A stretch of 64,000 nt of DNA from positions 22,011-86,010 of the forward strand of contig NZ_KQ960172.1 in NCBI RefSeq assembly GCF_001553115.1, given 5' to 3'. Positions 42,710 through 52,204 of the stretch are shown here, one piece after another. A program made the translations under genes and the position numbers. Each line of letters begins with the position of its first letter. Position 1 is the stretch's first letter. The stretch is from Aedoeadaptatus coxii. GTDB lineage: Bacteria > Bacillota > Clostridia > Tissierellales > Peptoniphilaceae. The notes below the pieces were generated by a model that worked only from the letters and a program-made list of their open reading frames with translations, was not told where the DNA came from and searched no databases.

Positions 42710-42887
42710 AATCTATCTAACTGGCAAAAAGAATCAACGATGAATGAATTGCTATATAGCAAGTGTGCAACCAGTGTGCAACCTTTTGAGATTATTTGAG
42801 CACAAATAAAAACCATTCGCATTAGTGGAAATTGCGAATGGCTTAAATAAGCGGTTTCGAGATCATTCGAAACCATTTGAAATTGTC
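42710..42887. other. ICE right-end region with integrase-site-like repeats
   Basis: Between int and the tRNA lie two tandem copies of AGTGTGCAACC (42,762-42,772 and 42,773-42,783) and two hairpins: CCATTCGCA/TGCGAATGG (42,813-42,841) and GGTTTCGA/TCGAAACC (42,853-42,874). Short direct repeats and dyads next to a tRNA fit arm- and core-type integrase binding sites. The attachment core itself should lie in the tRNA 3' end; its second copy is outside the window. Confidence 0.6.
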
Positions 42888-42974
42888 TGGTGCCGAAGGC
42901 GGGACTTGAACCCGCACGGTGTTGCCACCGCTGGATTTTGAGTCCAGTACGTCTGCCAATTCCATCACTCCGGC
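42888..42974 (-). tRNA. tRNA-Leu (anticodon CAA)
   Basis: The minus strand gives an 87-base tRNA starting GCCGGAGTG and ending CTTCGGCACCA, with encoded CCA. The anticodon loop is CTCAAAA (anticodon CAA), and there is a long variable arm (CGGTGGCAACACCG) typical of leucine tRNAs. Its 3' end faces the ICE integrase, and the gene is restored or kept intact by the insertion. Confidence 0.95.
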
Positions 42975-43023
42975 TCGTGAAGACTACGCTAGTATAACAT
43001 AGTCTTCGTCCAATTGTAAACCT

Positions 43024-44373
43024 TTATTTCATTGTAAGAAAGCTGGCATATGCTTTATAAGTGGAGTAAATGTCCGCTTTAGACGCTACTTCATAGGGTG
43101 CATGCATGGAGAATAGTGCCGTGCCGAGGTCGACAACTTCCGCCCCCGTTTCGGCGAGGATGTAGGCTACGGTTCCGCCGCCGCCTTCGTCGACTTTACC
43201 CATTTCTCCAACTTGCCATATCACGCCGTCTTCGTCGAATTTCTTGCGAAGTGCGGCTAAAAATTCCGCATTGGCATCACTCGTTCCGCTCTTTCCTCTG
43301 GCGCCGGTGTATTTCATCATGCACACTCCTTCGCCTAATTGAGCGGCATTTAATTTGTCCATAACCTCCGGATAATTCGGATCCATGGCCGCCGTTACAT
43401 CGGCGGAAAGCACATAGCTGTTAGCAAGGGCGCGATTAATGGCAAGGTGATCATCGTTTCCCATGGCATGAAGCACTTCACCGAGAGCATTTTTAAAGTA
43501 ATTGGCGCTCATGGAAGTGTTTCCTACGGAGCCGATCTCTTCTTTATCGGCAAAAATAGCGACGCAAGTTTTCTCGCGGTCTTTCCCGTCGACAAAGGCG
43601 CGCAAAGATGCGTAGGAACAAACGCGGTCGTCTTGCCCGTAGCCTGCGATCATGCTGCGATCAAATCCTAAATCGCGAGCGGAAAAGGCGGGTACAACTT
43701 CCAGTTCGGAAACGGTAAAATCATCTTCTTCGATGCCGTATTTTTCCTTAAGAAGAGCGAGAAGCGCTTCTTTTACGTTCACTTCCCCGGGCTTGTGACC
43801 CACGAGAACATTTAATTTTTCACCGATAATACCCTCGGCCAAGGTTTTACTGTTTTGTGATTTGCTCAAATGGGGCAAGAGGTCGGTAATCGTAAAAATA
43901 GGATCTTCCGGATCGCTTCCCACATGGACGTCCACTTTTGTACCGTCTTTTCTAAACATCACGCCGTGAATGGCGAGAGGAATGGCAGTCCATTGGTATT
44001 TTTTAATGCCGCCGTAATAGTGAGTCTTTAAAAGGGCTACATTGTTTTCTTCGTAAAGGGGATTAGGTTTAACGTCCAAACGAGGGGAATCGATGTGGCT
44101 TGCAATAATGGCCATGCCCTTTTCCGGATTCTCCCCGATGTCGAAGAGCATAATGGATTTGCCTTTATTGTTGACGTATACGCGGTCGCCTCTTCCCAAT
44201 TTCTCCACGTCGTCCAGATTGTTATAACCGGCTTTTTCTGCGATGCGCATTATTTCCGCAACTGCCATACGTTCGGTTTTGGAACGATCCAAAAATGTTT
44301 TATAATCTTCTGAAAATGCCGCTATGTCCTTTTGAACATCGGGTAATTTCCAGTAACTTTTTATTTTTTCCAT
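43024..44373 (-). CDS. M18-family metalloaminopeptidase
   Basis: A 449-residue aminopeptidase of the M18 (aspartyl aminopeptidase/aminopeptidase I) family. Visible metal-site motifs are ASHIDSPRLDVKP, FADKEEIGSVGNTS and, near the C-terminus, TGARGKSGTSDANAEF ... FSMHAPYEVASKADIY. The cytosolic enzyme removes N-terminal residues from peptides in amino-acid scavenging. AGAAAGG precedes the ATG. First chromosomal gene beside the tRNA-Leu/ICE junction; base composition is much richer in GC than the ICE. Confidence 0.93.
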   Translation of the reverse strand: MEKIKSYWKLPDVQKDIAAFSEDYKTFLDRSKTERMAVAEIMRIAEKAGYNNLDDVEKLGRGDRVYVNNKGKSIMLFDIGENPEKGMAIIASHIDSPRLDVKPNPLYEENNVALLKTHYYGGIKKYQWTAIPLAIHGVMFRKDGTKVDVHVGSDPEDPIFTITDLLPHLSKSQNSKTLAEGIIGEKLNVLVGHKPGEVNVKEALLALLKEKYGIEEDDFTVSELEVVPAFSARDLGFDRSMIAGYGQDDRVCSYASLRAFVDGKDREKTCVAIFADKEEIGSVGNTSMSANYFKNALGEVLHAMGNDDHLAINRALANSYVLSADVTAAMDPNYPEVMDKLNAAQLGEGVCMMKYTGARGKSGTSDANAEFLAALRKKFDEDGVIWQVGEMGKVDEGGGGTVAYILAETGAEVVDLGTALFSMHAPYEVASKADIYSTYKAYASFLTMK

Positions 44374-44385
44374 AGCAATTCCTTT

Positions 44386-46239
44386 CTATTTTGGTTCTTT
44401 AATACCGCTTCCTCGGTCATTCTCGCCTAAGCTGAGGTTCGATTCGGTGGTCGTCTTGCTCTTCGATTCCTTGGTATCCTCGTCACCGCCGTTTGTCGCC
44501 GTCGGCTTGTTGTAAAGCAAGCTGTGGCCGAGCATATGGGCCATCAGCCGCGTGGCAGGTTGGTTCATCTGACCTTCTTGGTCGAAGAAATCCGATTGTA
44601 CTTTCGCCTCTTTGTACCAATCGACGATGTTGACGTTTTTGTAATGGTCGGCGATTTGATGGAGAATTTTATTATTATTCTCTTCAAAATCATTGGGCGT
44701 TACGACGGATATAAAGTAAATAGGCTTGCCGTCGCCTGCTTCCACAATTGTCTTCACATTATTATAGTCTAATTTGATGTCGTTCCCCAATTGTAAAATA
44801 ACAGGCCCTTCGCCGTGATAATCCTGAACCTGCTCTACATACCAAGCAGGGGTTAAATTGGAATCGCCGTGGATTCGAAGGGAAGGCATTAGCTTCAGGT
44901 AGGATTCTCTGGCAGCTCGAGCAGCGCTATCTCCTAAGAGGATACCCTCTACGTTTTGAAGTTTTCCGAGATCGTCGTTTGTCAATTTATACTTTGGCTG
45001 TTGAGCGTTTACCTGCTCGATGGCGGCCGCTAATTCATCGGAGGGCTTGAATTTTTCCGTAATGGACGCTTCCTCTTTTTTCTTCGCCGTTTCGCTTTCT
45101 ACGGTCTTGACGACTTGCTTTTCTTTTTTCGTAGACTTCATGATTTCAGTCGACTGGCTGTAGAAGCTTAGTGCGAGTATTATTCCTAAAATACCGCACA
45201 TGGCGAGCAATACTTTGTTCTTCACCATTTGGCGCTTTTTGAAAAAGTAATAGGAAGCCTGACCCACAAAGAGGAGCAGAACGAGGCCGATCCATGTGGC
45301 CACAGTGACATTTAATCCCGTCCGCTCCGCCAGCTTACGCATAAAGAAAAACACGGGCATACTGTAGAGATAAAAGGAGTAGGATCGATCGCCTATAAAC
45401 GTAAAGAGCGGAAAGTGAAAGACACTTTCAAATGTTGTTTCGCCGCGGAAAAGTAAGAAGAGAAAGATGCTCAACAAAATTCCCGAAAACACTAATCCGC
45501 CGAAATAAGCCAAATTTTCTTCCGGCATGAACAGGACGAAAATAACGAATAAAATCATAATGCCCAGCATGCCGATTTCACGGGTTTCAATCCGCAATTC
45601 TTTTTTAGAAAATACGCCGTAAGCCGCGACGGGCACGGGGATAAAAAAGCTGAACAGTCTACTGTCGGGCATATAAAAAATTCGGGATTCCGATAAATCC
45701 AATCCGCCGTATAAACCGAGCAAAAGAGCCGAAACGACGGAAAGAGCCGTTAATATAAAGGCTACGGAGATGATTTTTTGTTTGGTCTTCTTCCCCATAA
45801 TCACCAGGGCAAAGATGAAATAACATTGCATTAACAGGGAGATAAACCATAAATGCCCAAAGGGCGATGGTTGGTGGATGCTTAAGGGATGGCCGTGAAA
45901 GCCTTGAAAGAGATTGTTGACAAAAAACACGGCGGAAAGAGCCTGGCCCCGTACCAATGGAAGATCTTTTGAAAAAAAGATGGCGTAGACGGCGGTGGTA
46001 ATGGTGACCATACCGATGAGTTCGGGCCAAAGGGCACGCACTTTTTCCACAAAAAAAGGGCCGGGGTAAATTCTCTTTTTAATGTACAGATCGAAGGTCA
46101 AATAGCCGGATAAGGCAAAAAGCAATTGATAGCCCAAATGCCCTCCTACAAAAATCTGGCTAAATGCCATGTAAAATAATATTAAGCACAAGGCGAAACC
46201 TTTGATGCCTGCAACGGTTCGCTTCTGTTTAGTCGTCAT
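44386..46239 (-). CDS. Divergent OatA-like membrane acyltransferase with SGNH domain
   Basis: A 617-residue protein from ATG at 46,239 (AAAGGAG upstream). About ten membrane segments of acyltransferase-3 type (residues 1-370) precede a coiled linker and an extracellular SGNH-like domain (LLGDSAARAA, then LQLGNDIKL). Overall layout is that of peptidoglycan O-acetyltransferase OatA. Key residues look altered: the usual His of the first motif is Met in LFYMAFSQ, the Glu motif is replaced in HLWFISLLMQCYFIF, and the D-x-x-H block is missing near EGQMNQPATRL. It may have a changed substrate or no acetyl transfer activity. Confidence 0.75.
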   Translation of the reverse strand: MTTKQKRTVAGIKGFALCLILFYMAFSQIFVGGHLGYQLLFALSGYLTFDLYIKKRIYPGPFFVEKVRALWPELIGMVTITTAVYAIFFSKDLPLVRGQALSAVFFVNNLFQGFHGHPLSIHQPSPFGHLWFISLLMQCYFIFALVIMGKKTKQKIISVAFILTALSVVSALLLGLYGGLDLSESRIFYMPDSRLFSFFIPVPVAAYGVFSKKELRIETREIGMLGIMILFVIFVLFMPEENLAYFGGLVFSGILLSIFLFLLFRGETTFESVFHFPLFTFIGDRSYSFYLYSMPVFFFMRKLAERTGLNVTVATWIGLVLLLFVGQASYYFFKKRQMVKNKVLLAMCGILGIILALSFYSQSTEIMKSTKKEKQVVKTVESETAKKKEEASITEKFKPSDELAAAIEQVNAQQPKYKLTNDDLGKLQNVEGILLGDSAARAARESYLKLMPSLRIHGDSNLTPAWYVEQVQDYHGEGPVILQLGNDIKLDYNNVKTIVEAGDGKPIYFISVVTPNDFEENNNKILHQIADHYKNVNIVDWYKEAKVQSDFFDQEGQMNQPATRLMAHMLGHSLLYNKPTATNGGDEDTKESKSKTTTESNLSLGENDRGSGIKEPK

Positions 46240-46366
46240 AAAAAAACTCCTTTTATTCGATTCTTCCATTCTATCATAAAGGGAGCTTTCGTTTAAATGC
46301 TCGCTACACCCAAATTCTGACCAATACGTCGCGGCACTATTCGCTGTGAAAAATTAAAATAAACAC

Positions 46367-46395
46367 TGGACAATCTTCCCCATACGCGTTATAAT
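46367..46395 (+). promoter_or_regulatory. Promoter of tRNA-Lys
   Basis: TGGACA (46,367-46,372), a 17-base spacer and a perfect TATAAT (46,390-46,395) end 20 bases before the tRNA. Confidence 0.8.
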
Positions 46396-46415
46396 ATTTT
46401 CTGTTATCGAGGTCT

Positions 46416-46491
46416 GCACCTTTAGCTCAGTTGGTAGAGCAACTGACTCTTAATCAGTGGGCCCAGGGTTCGAGTCCCTGAAGGTGCACCA
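46416..46491 (+). tRNA. tRNA-Lys (anticodon CTT)
   Basis: A 76-base tRNA from GCACCTTTAGCTC to AAGGTGCACCA with encoded CCA. The anticodon loop CTCTTAA gives CTT. All arms pair well. A strong hairpin terminator follows at once. Confidence 0.96.
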
Positions 46492-46498
46492 TATAATG

Positions 46499-46530
46499 AA
46501 AAAGGAGAGGTTTTTCCTCTCCTTTTTGTT
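46499..46530 (+). terminator. Terminator of tRNA-Lys
   Basis: AAAAAGGAGAGG (46,499-46,510) and CCTCTCCTTTTT (46,516-46,527) form a 12-bp stem ending in T-run. Confidence 0.9.
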
Positions 46531-46537
46531 TTCCATA

Positions 46538-46572
46538 AAATAGCGGCTGCCTGTTTTCGGCAACCGCTATTT
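46538..46572 (-). terminator. Terminator of the XRE regulator gene
   Basis: AAATAGCGGCTGCC and GGCAACCGCTATTT (46,538-46,551 and 46,559-46,572) form a 14-bp stem with one mismatch, overlapping the stop codon region of the minus-strand regulator. Confidence 0.7.
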
Positions 46573-46939
46573 ATTTTTTATTGTCCCAGTATAAATCCCA
46601 TAATTTGCGCACTAGGTCATCTTTATCTTTCTGCTTGATTTTTTCCGAGCGAAATACCAGTTTCATTTGGTTCAGCGAATGCTTTAGGGCGTGGTAATCA
46701 CTATACGACGGATCGGACTTCTCCGGCATTTTAAACTCCTCATTTTCGACGAGAAGTTCGTTGACTTCCACATCGAAAATATCCGCAAGCTTTTTATAAA
46801 TCAGCCGATTTTTCGGATAGCTGTCGCCTAATTCGTAGTTTTTAATCGTTCGCACGCTAACGCCGAGGGCATCGGCAAGCTCCTGTTGAATCCAGCCTTT
46901 TTCCGTGCGCAGTATTTTTATTTTATCGCCAAAGGTCAT
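46571..46939 (-). CDS. XRE-family transcriptional regulator
   Basis: A 122-residue protein. Residues 4-60 form a helix-turn-helix (DKIKILRTEKGWIQQELADA ... VSVRTIKNYELGDSYPK), followed by a helical C-terminus rich in Lys/Asp. AAAGGGTGAT precedes the ATG. Single-gene unit between the tRNA and ftsH with its own terminator; target unknown. Confidence 0.85.
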   Translation of the reverse strand: MTFGDKIKILRTEKGWIQQELADALGVSVRTIKNYELGDSYPKNRLIYKKLADIFDVEVNELLVENEEFKMPEKSDPSYSDYHALKHSLNQMKLVFRSEKIKQKDKDDLVRKLWDLYWDNKK

Positions 46940-46973
46940 AAGATCACCCTTTCCTATGGGCTAAGTATTAATA

Positions 46974-46998
46974 AAAAAGTCGGCCGAAGCCGAACTTT
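46974..46998 (-). terminator. Terminator after ftsH
   Basis: Minus strand AAGTTCGGC, TTCG tetraloop, GCCGACTT, then TTTT; one bulged T. Confidence 0.8.
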
Positions 46999-46999
46999 C

Positions 47000-48991
47000 T
47001 TATTCTTTCTTAAACGGATCGTCCTTAATATCCTTTTCGGTATTTTCCGCATGGAGAATGGTTTGTTCATTCCCCTCGTCTGCAGGCTTTGACGTTTCCG
47101 CTGAAGCTTCATGCGCTTTTTCCTGCTCTTCTTGATCGACGGAATCGCTGCCGCCCGGGAAATGACGACCTGTATTTTTATTTAGAATATCCATAAATTC
47201 CACGCCGGTAATAGTTTCCTTTTTCAAAAGATAATGGGAAATAGCGTGGAGACTGTCGATATTTTCCGACAAAATCTCGTGGCTCTTTTTCTGAGCTCTT
47301 GTAATAATCTCGTTCACCGCCAAATCGATGTCGAAGGCGCGGCGATCGGATACTGATAAAGTAGTATCGCCGCCGAGGTAGCGATTGGTTAATGTTTCCA
47401 TGGAAACAAAGCCGAATTCATCGCTCATGCCGTAGCGCGTAATCATGGCGCGGGCAATTTTAGTTGCCTGTTCAATATCGTTGGAAGCTCCCGTTGTGCG
47501 CGTGTTAAAAATTAATTCTTCCGCCGCACGACCACCGGTAAAGGTGACGATTTTATTAAAAGCCTCCTCTTGGCTCATGAGAAATTTTTCTTCCTCGTCA
47601 ACCTGCATGGTGTAACCCAAAGCGCCGCTGGTGCGAGGAATAATCGTGATTTTATGCACGGGCGCCGATTCTTTTTGAAGCGCGGCGACGAGGGCGTGGC
47701 CCACTTCGTGGTAGGCGATAATTTCTTTTTCCCTCGTGCTGATCACCGTATTTTTCTTTTGGTGACCGGCAATGACTACTTCCACGCTCTCCATAAGGTC
47801 TTCCTCGCTCATACGTCGGCGATTATGGCGAACGGCACGGAGAGCCGCCTCGTTGATCATATTGGCGAGATCGGCGCCGCTGGCCCCGGCTGTCGCGCGA
47901 GCCACGGCATTGTAATCAATATCCGCTTCCGCCTTTACATCTTTAGCGTGCACTTTTAAAATCGCCTCGCGACCGGCGAGATCGGGGAGTTCTACGGGAA
48001 TGCGTCTGTCAAAACGACCGGGACGCAAGAGCGCCGGATCCAAAGATTCCGGGCGGTTCGTAGCCGCTAAAATCACGACGCCGCCATTGCCTTCAAAGCC
48101 GTCCATTTCCGCGAGCAATTGATTCAGCGTTTGTTCACGTTCGTCGTTACCGGAAAAGCCTGCGCCGTCACGTTTTTTACCGATGGTGTCGATTTCGTCG
48201 ATAAAGACGATGCAAGGTGCTTTATCTTTTGCCTGTTCGAAAAGATCGCGAACTTTTGCCGCCCCGAGACCTACGAACATTTCCACAAATTCCGAACCGG
48301 AAATTGAGAAAAACGGTACTTTCGCTTCCCCGGCGACAGCTTTTGCCAGTAGAGTTTTCCCCGTTCCCGGAGGCCCTACGAGGAGCGCACCTTTGGGAAG
48401 CTTGGCGCCGATTTCCGTGTACTTATCGGGATCGTGTAAGAAATCTACGATTTCCGAGAGATCGTCTTTCGCCTCGTCCTGTCCCGCCACATTGGCGAAG
48501 GTAATGCCGTCGACGCTTTGATCGTAAATTTTCGCATTGCTCTTCCCGAAACTCATGGGGCCGACGCCGCCTTTACCCATGGATTTCGTCATGCTGCGAA
48601 TAAACAATTGACCCACTACCACCATGACGATGACCATTAAAGCGAAGCTAACCAAACTTTGAATGATCGGGCTCATTTCACTGGGGTATTCCCTATCGAA
48701 GTCGACGCCGTTTTCGTAAAGCCGATTGACGAGGCTTTCGTCGGGGAAACGCGCCGTTTCGTAACGAGTTTTATCGTCGCCCTTAATGGTGAAGGCCACT
48801 TGCTTGTCGGCAATGTGAGCCTCTTTTACTTTCTTCTCATCTACTTGAGCTAAAAATTCATTGTAGCTGACTTCTTTTATGGTTGCCGGACTTTTTCGCA
48901 TTTTAGGCATGAGCATAAAAGAAACCAGAAAAACAAATATAATACCGATGGCATAATATAAAAACATCGGTTTATTAAAATCTTTTTTCAC
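47000..48991 (-). CDS. ftsH: ATP-dependent zinc metalloprotease FtsH
   Basis: A 663-residue membrane AAA protease. Two membrane segments (residues about 9-26 and 110-130) flank an extracellular domain. The AAA module has Walker A GPPGTGKT, Walker [13 protein letters not shown] and the second region of homology [19 protein letters not shown]. The zinc site is HEVGH. It degrades membrane and regulatory proteins. The start is GTG with GGAGG upstream. The tail after the protease domain is acidic and variable. Confidence 0.97.
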   Translation of the reverse strand: MKKDFNKPMFLYYAIGIIFVFLVSFMLMPKMRKSPATIKEVSYNEFLAQVDEKKVKEAHIADKQVAFTIKGDDKTRYETARFPDESLVNRLYENGVDFDREYPSEMSPIIQSLVSFALMVIVMVVVGQLFIRSMTKSMGKGGVGPMSFGKSNAKIYDQSVDGITFANVAGQDEAKDDLSEIVDFLHDPDKYTEIGAKLPKGALLVGPPGTGKTLLAKAVAGEAKVPFFSISGSEFVEMFVGLGAAKVRDLFEQAKDKAPCIVFIDEIDTIGKKRDGAGFSGNDEREQTLNQLLAEMDGFEGNGGVVILAATNRPESLDPALLRPGRFDRRIPVELPDLAGREAILKVHAKDVKAEADIDYNAVARATAGASGADLANMINEAALRAVRHNRRRMSEEDLMESVEVVIAGHQKKNTVISTREKEIIAYHEVGHALVAALQKESAPVHKITIIPRTSGALGYTMQVDEEEKFLMSQEEAFNKIVTFTGGRAAEELIFNTRTTGASNDIEQATKIARAMITRYGMSDEFGFVSMETLTNRYLGGDTTLSVSDRRAFDIDLAVNEIITRAQKKSHEILSENIDSLHAISHYLLKKETITGVEFMDILNKNTGRHFPGGSDSVDQEEQEKAHEASAETSKPADEGNEQTILHAENTEKDIKDDPFKKE

Positions 48992-49126
48992 TCTTTTCCT
49001 CCATTCGTTGTACTTCTATTTATATCCATTTTTAGTCCGCTCACTCACTGTTTCCAAAGATCTTGTAATTCATTGAGCTTACTATTAAAAATAATCCCTG
49101 TAGAGGTAACGGATTCATTTTCATAT

Positions 49127-50188
49127 CTACCTTTTGTTCTCACTATTTTTCATTAAACTACGTCTTTTCCTATTGGAATAAAATGTTACTGTTCCACCGA
49201 GAATCAAGAAATTATAATACGTCACGCCGCGAGTTAAAAGCATGGCCGCCGTCAAAAAATGTGGCCCGTAAATCGGTTGGAACAATTTTAAAAAGCCCGC
49301 TTCGGCAAGTCCCACACCTCCGGGTAAGGGTAAGGACTCAAAGGTCATCGTAAAAACACCTTGATATGCAACAAGTTCTCTAAGCGTTCCGTAGTGAATG
49401 CCAAATGCACGGCTAATCCAAAAGGTCATCGTGTAGTAGAGAAAAATATGGATTACGGCGACGGGAATCAGTCGAATAACCACACCTACATTTTGACGAA
49501 GCCACTTTGCTCCCGTTCGGTACTCTTGTAAAACACGCTTAATCTTTGCTTCGATGCTTCTCGCCTTCTTCTCGCTAAAACGCCCGATAATAGCGACAAC
49601 AACTCCCGCCAAACGAAATACCATATGCTTTGAGAAAATCAAAAAGAAAAAAGCGACGACAAGCAACACTTGCACCGTCATACCGAACATAAACAAACCA
49701 TAATAAAGAGGCTGCTTTCCCAAAATTTGGTGCAAATAACCAAAGGAAGAAAAGGCGATTACGATTATAACGCCCAAGTGATAAAGTCCGTTAAAAATGA
49801 GCATCACGAGAGAACTTACGCCAATGGGTATGCCGTCTCGTCGCATAAAAAAAATCTCCGAAGGTTGGCCGCCCGATGCGCCGGGAGTGATCGATGAGAA
49901 ATAGTAATCAATCAATGTATAGCGATAGGTTTGCCGCTGAGTGGGCGCATAGCCAAAAGCGTGAAGTAATCGGTTGACAATTATACTTTGACAACAAAAA
50001 AATAAAAGCATGGTCGCCATGGCCGCCGCTACATAAATTTTATTTACTTGCATATAAATGGACGGAAGCTGTTTAATCTCCCCGAAATCTATTGCATATG
50101 CCAACGTCAGACCGATAATGAGAACAATAAACAAAAGATTGCTTCGCTTGCCTGAAAAACTGTATTCCTTTTCTCCTTCCGGCTTCAT
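49127..50188 (-). CDS. UPF0104/YbhN-like lipid flippase-type membrane protein
   Basis: About 353 residues with eight or so membrane helices. The motifs YYFSSITPGASGGQPSEIFF and ESLPLPGGVGLAEAGFLKLF are the hallmark P-G-x-x-G repeats of the UPF0104/LPG_synthase_TM family (N-terminal half of MprF). Members are proposed to flip or synthesise modified lipids. ATG at 50,188 follows GAGGTGA. It ends a three-gene cluster with a deacetylase and a glycolipid glycosyltransferase, so it may move their glycolipid product. Confidence 0.85.
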   Translation of the reverse strand: MKPEGEKEYSFSGKRSNLLFIVLIIGLTLAYAIDFGEIKQLPSIYMQVNKIYVAAAMATMLLFFCCQSIIVNRLLHAFGYAPTQRQTYRYTLIDYYFSSITPGASGGQPSEIFFMRRDGIPIGVSSLVMLIFNGLYHLGVIIVIAFSSFGYLHQILGKQPLYYGLFMFGMTVQVLLVVAFFFLIFSKHMVFRLAGVVVAIIGRFSEKKARSIEAKIKRVLQEYRTGAKWLRQNVGVVIRLIPVAVIHIFLYYTMTFWISRAFGIHYGTLRELVAYQGVFTMTFESLPLPGGVGLAEAGFLKLFQPIYGPHFLTAAMLLTRGVTYYNFLILGGTVTFYSNRKRRSLMKNSENKR

Positions 50189-50190
50189 AG

Positions 50191-50832
50191 TCACCTCGAT
50201 TCAAAATACATCTTCAGAGCCTCTATCGTGTGCTCCGGTGCAAGAGACAGGCTGCCCAGGGCATGATTCGCGTCATGTAAGCAAATGATGCCGCCCTCTT
50301 TAGAAGCCGCCTTTATCTTTTCAAACAGAACATCGGAGCTCATCCCCTCGTTCCAATCGCCGGGAAGAAACCGCCATAAAACCAGCTTCATATTCCACTT
50401 CGCCACCCAATAGAGCATAGACAAGTTCACCCATCCATGAGGCGGTCGGTAGTATTTAGGGTTTATGCCCAATTTTTCCAAAGTATCTTTTGCCCGGCTC
50501 ATATCCCTGTAGGTTTTAATCGGTCCCCAGGTAATGGGATGGCTGTGATGATAACAGTGCAAACCGATAATGTGTTCGGATTCTTTCAAGTTTTGAAGAA
50601 TCTCGGAATATCGCTTGGCTTTTTCCCCTACGACAAAAAAGATGGCTTTTTCTTTTTCCTCATCTAAAATACATCGAACTTTCTCCGTAAATTCCGGATG
50701 GGGTCCATCGTCAAATGTAAACTTTAAACGGCCTCCTTCACGGGATGGCCGCCTACAATACTTATAATAAATTGTGGGAAAGAGACTGTAAATACTCCAC
50801 ATAACCAATAAAATCAAAATTATAGTTATCAT
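50191..50832 (-). CDS. Membrane-anchored polysaccharide deacetylase family protein
   Basis: A 213-residue NodB-type enzyme with an N-terminal membrane helix (MITIILILLVMWSIYSLF). Catalytic motifs are present: TFDDGPH (metal Asp), H-x-x-x-H in GLHCYHH, RPPHGW and LHDANH. The ATG at 50,832 overlaps the stop of the glycosyltransferase (ATGA), implying coupled translation. It probably removes N-acetyl groups from a sugar of a glycolipid or wall polymer made by the neighbours (inference). Confidence 0.88.
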   Translation of the reverse strand: MITIILILLVMWSIYSLFPTIYYKYCRRPSREGGRLKFTFDDGPHPEFTEKVRCILDEEKEKAIFFVVGEKAKRYSEILQNLKESEHIIGLHCYHHSHPITWGPIKTYRDMSRAKDTLEKLGINPKYYRPPHGWVNLSMLYWVAKWNMKLVLWRFLPGDWNEGMSSDVLFEKIKAASKEGGIICLHDANHALGSLSLAPEHTIEALKMYFESR

Positions 50833-51932
50833 AAATTGACACACCGCTCCATTAGAATGTGATCCAACACTTGGTCGTCGATAGCGTTTTTAACCCGTTT
50901 TACATTCGACCGCATCCGCTCCAGCAAAAGCTCATTTTTTAAAATACTCACGATAAAAGGTACATCAAACTTGGATCCTTCCACTCTCGACGACAAAATG
51001 TACCCCATTTCCATAGAGGCGACATATTCTGCATTATGAATCTCCTGTTCCAAAAACGGTCTGAAGATGATCATGGGCTTCTCGCTTTGAATGGCCTCAA
51101 AAGTCGTCATGCCGCCTGCTTTCGTCAAAATTAAATCCGCCTCCTGCATAAGTTCATTCATATTGTGGACATAACCCAATGCGCGAATATGAGGAAAATG
51201 CTTCGTCAACATGTGGTAGAGTTGTCTATTTTTCCCCGTTACTACTGTAAGTTCCACGTCTTTTTCAGAAGAAAGCTTTCTGTAGAAAGATTTCTTCTTA
51301 GGCAACAGCCCCAGGCCACCGCCTACCATTAAAATACGCTTTTTTGAGTGTTCTCTTTTTCCCATTGGGAGATTAAAGGATTGAGAAACGGGAATGCCGC
51401 CGATGTTGATCTTTGCTTCCGATACACCGAATGTTACTAACGCTCTCTTGGTTACCCTATCGGCAACAATGTAGTGATCCGTATAAGGATTGACCCAACC
51501 CTCGTGTGGATTTACATCCGTAATCCAGGTAATTAAGGGAATCAACGAACCCGTTCGCTCCTTAAAATCCGCCATAAGTTCCGAGGCAAACGAATATGTA
51601 GAAATGACAACATCCGGCTTCCTGCTTTGAATCAAACCGTCAAAATCTTCCACAAGCATAGAGTCAATCAGCCGCAACAACAATTGATTGTCCGTTTGCT
51701 TACGAATGGCTTTGTAAGACAAGTTATAAAGCTTATTTCCTTTATCAACCAATAGATTATATGCTTTATAAAAATATTTTGCCCGCTTTTCCGATTTCAC
51801 CTCGTAAATATCGACGATCTCCACACTATCCAATACAGACGAAAGATCTCCTATTTCCATACGTTCACAGATCGCCTTGGCACATTGAAAATGTCCCATG
51901 CCACATTTCGATGTTAAAATCAAAATCTTCAT
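50829..51932 (-). CDS. MGDG synthase/UgtP-like processive glycosyltransferase (GT28)
   Basis: A 367-residue GT-B enzyme. The N-terminal MGDG-synthase domain begins KILILTSKCGMGHFQCAKAI; the C-terminal GT28 domain shows MVGGGLGLLPKK, DLILTKAGGMTTFEAIQSEK and FRPFLEQEIHNAEYV. Such enzymes add sugar from UDP-glucose/galactose, or GlcNAc in MurG-type relatives, to diacylglycerol or another lipid at the membrane. First gene of the cluster with the deacetylase and UPF0104 protein. GGAGGTAAAAGG precedes the ATG. Confidence 0.85.
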   Translation of the reverse strand: MKILILTSKCGMGHFQCAKAICERMEIGDLSSVLDSVEIVDIYEVKSEKRAKYFYKAYNLLVDKGNKLYNLSYKAIRKQTDNQLLLRLIDSMLVEDFDGLIQSRKPDVVISTYSFASELMADFKERTGSLIPLITWITDVNPHEGWVNPYTDHYIVADRVTKRALVTFGVSEAKINIGGIPVSQSFNLPMGKREHSKKRILMVGGGLGLLPKKKSFYRKLSSEKDVELTVVTGKNRQLYHMLTKHFPHIRALGYVHNMNELMQEADLILTKAGGMTTFEAIQSEKPMIIFRPFLEQEIHNAEYVASMEMGYILSSRVEGSKFDVPFIVSILKNELLLERMRSNVKRVKNAIDDQVLDHILMERCVNL

Positions 51933-52204
51933 CCTTTTACCTCCGCCGATTTTCCACAGCTTTTCCTATTTTCTGTAACCCTTCATGTCATACAAAGACT
52001 ATTCGCTTCTTAATCTCAATTTATAAAAATAAAATGGCCCTATCAATAGACTCGCACATTCTTTTTATAAAATTTATGGAGTTCTTAAACTTTCGGGTAA
52101 AAGTATAAACAAAGTAATGAAAATTGTAATGTCATAGAGTCGTTACGTTCATTTCCTCATCCTATGGTAAAATAAGAATACTAAAGATCTACAAGGAGGC
52201 TCAT

